Positions 63,497 through 64,000 of a stretch of 64,000 nt of DNA are shown here, piece by piece (the first letter of the stretch is position 1; every line of letters begins with the position of its first letter). Made by a program: the position numbers and the translations under genes. Origin of the DNA: Hyphomicrobiales bacterium (GTDB taxonomy: Bacteria > Pseudomonadota > Alphaproteobacteria > Rhizobiales > Rhizobiaceae); NCBI GenBank assembly GCA_900469615.1, contig UBYA01000011.1:372001-436000 (forward strand), read 5' to 3'. A model generated the notes under the pieces. It did not search any database and had not been told where the DNA came from. It worked only from the letters and a program-made list of their open reading frames with translations.

Positions 63497-64000
63497 ATGA
63501 CAATCTCGCGCCGCGTCACGGCTCTCGCCGCCTCCTTCCTTCCTCTTCTTTTTGCTCCGGCCTTTGCCGACTCCGACGTACTGTGGAAAATCGTGCATGA
63601 AAAATGCGTCGTGCAGACCGCGCCGTGCCTTTCGGTCAATGAGGCCGAACATTACGCCGTGCTGAAGGATCTGCGAGGCGTTGCGCAAGTCCTCCTCATT
63701 CCCACCGACAAGATCACCGGCATGGAGAGCCCGGCGCTTCTCGATCCGTCAACACATAATTTCCTCGCCGATGCCTGGGCCGAGCGGGCCGACGTCAATG
63801 CCCGGCTGCCGCGCCCGGTCCCGCGTGACGGTCTGAGCCTCGCCATCAACGCGCTCCGGGCCCGCACGCAAAACCAGCTGCATATCCATATCGATTGCCT
63901 CAGCGCGGATGCCCGGGCCATCCTGAGAGCCGATGCCGACAAGATCGGCGCGGATTGGGCGCCCCTTCCCGACACCATTGCCGGGCACAAATTCTCGGCA
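63497..64000 (+). CDS. cdh: CDP-diacylglycerol pyrophosphatase, N-terminal part
   Basis: The first 168 codons are in the window; the gene runs off the right edge. It hydrolyses CDP-diacylglycerol to CMP and phosphatidate in enteric bacteria, and family members belong to a HIT-like fold. A signal peptide is visible (MTISRRVTALAASFLPLLFA, cleavage after AFA). Then VLWKIVHEKCVV, LDPSTHNFLADAWAER and QNQLHIHIDCLS follow, the last holding the catalytic-type His pair. A tiny ATG-CCA-TGA frame at 63492 overlaps the start. Confidence 0.85.
   Translation, partial: MTISRRVTALAASFLPLLFAPAFADSDVLWKIVHEKCVVQTAPCLSVNEAEHYAVLKDLRGVAQVLLIPTDKITGMESPALLDPSTHNFLADAWAERADVNARLPRPVPRDGLSLAINALRARTQNQLHIHIDCLSADARAILRADADKIGADWAPLPDTIAGHKFSA

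Overview
The window is GC-rich, gene-dense DNA with short intergenic gaps, many ATGA or TGATG gene overlaps and strong Shine-Dalgarno sequences. It looks like a Rhizobium/Sinorhizobium/Agrobacterium-type alphaproteobacterium. The evidence is the pcaDCHGB operon divergent from the LysR gene pcaQ, a protocatechuate ABC transporter next to it, an IclR-type pcaR divergent from pcaIJF, a CyaC-type haem-anchored adenylate cyclase, a DUF1127 protein, and two copies of an intergenic repeat that I recall from Rhizobium genomes. I see no rRNA, tRNA, CRISPR array, transposase or phage gene, so this is metabolic chromosome or megaplasmid DNA rather than a mobile island.

Layout. 1-2.6 kb: the end of a peptide ABC transporter operon. 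2.8-9 kb: three nucleotide-cyclase-like proteins (a class III cyclase, a DUF3095 protein, and a CyaC-like diheme/[2Fe-2S] membrane cyclase) interleaved with two methyltransferases. 9.2-12.7 kb: a glycosyltransferase/polysaccharide deacetylase pair, an MBL-fold hydrolase and a MarR-like regulator. 12.8-32 kb: a large aromatic block made of a fused hydantoinase/oxoprolinase, the pcaMNVWX-type transporter, pcaDCHGB with pcaQ, pobA with an AraC-type pobR, and pcaR with pcaIJ and pcaF. Together these take 4-hydroxybenzoate to protocatechuate and through the beta-ketoadipate pathway to succinyl-CoA and acetyl-CoA, including uptake and three dedicated regulators. 32-42 kb: a CPA2 antiporter with USP-like tail, a SnoaL-like protein, a GGDEF-EAL protein, an unusual methyltransferase, DUF1127, a B12-binding radical SAM protein and an MFS transporter. 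42.3-48 kb: an MHS-family transporter with a large extra loop and a structured leader, a sugar-type ABC ATPase/permease pair without a binding protein, and an aldo/keto reductase.

49.4-57.8 kb holds a tightly packed catabolic operon of unknown substrate: a SsuABC/TauABC-like importer, an FAD oxidoreductase, a class III CoA-transferase, an enoyl-CoA hydratase, a LysR regulator and an amidohydrolase. 57.9-62.2 kb, on the other strand, holds a 7Fe ferredoxin and a PaoABC-like molybdenum aldehyde oxidoreductase lacking an obvious Tat export signal. The window ends with a PsiF-like secreted protein, a small hypothetical protein and the start of a CDP-diacylglycerol pyrophosphatase gene.

The best leads for new biology are the 49.4-57.8 kb operon, the cyclase cluster, the folded leader at 42.5 kb, two hidden small genes, and several clean operator-like palindromes. 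The long open frames antisense to these genes are GC-bias shadows and were left out.
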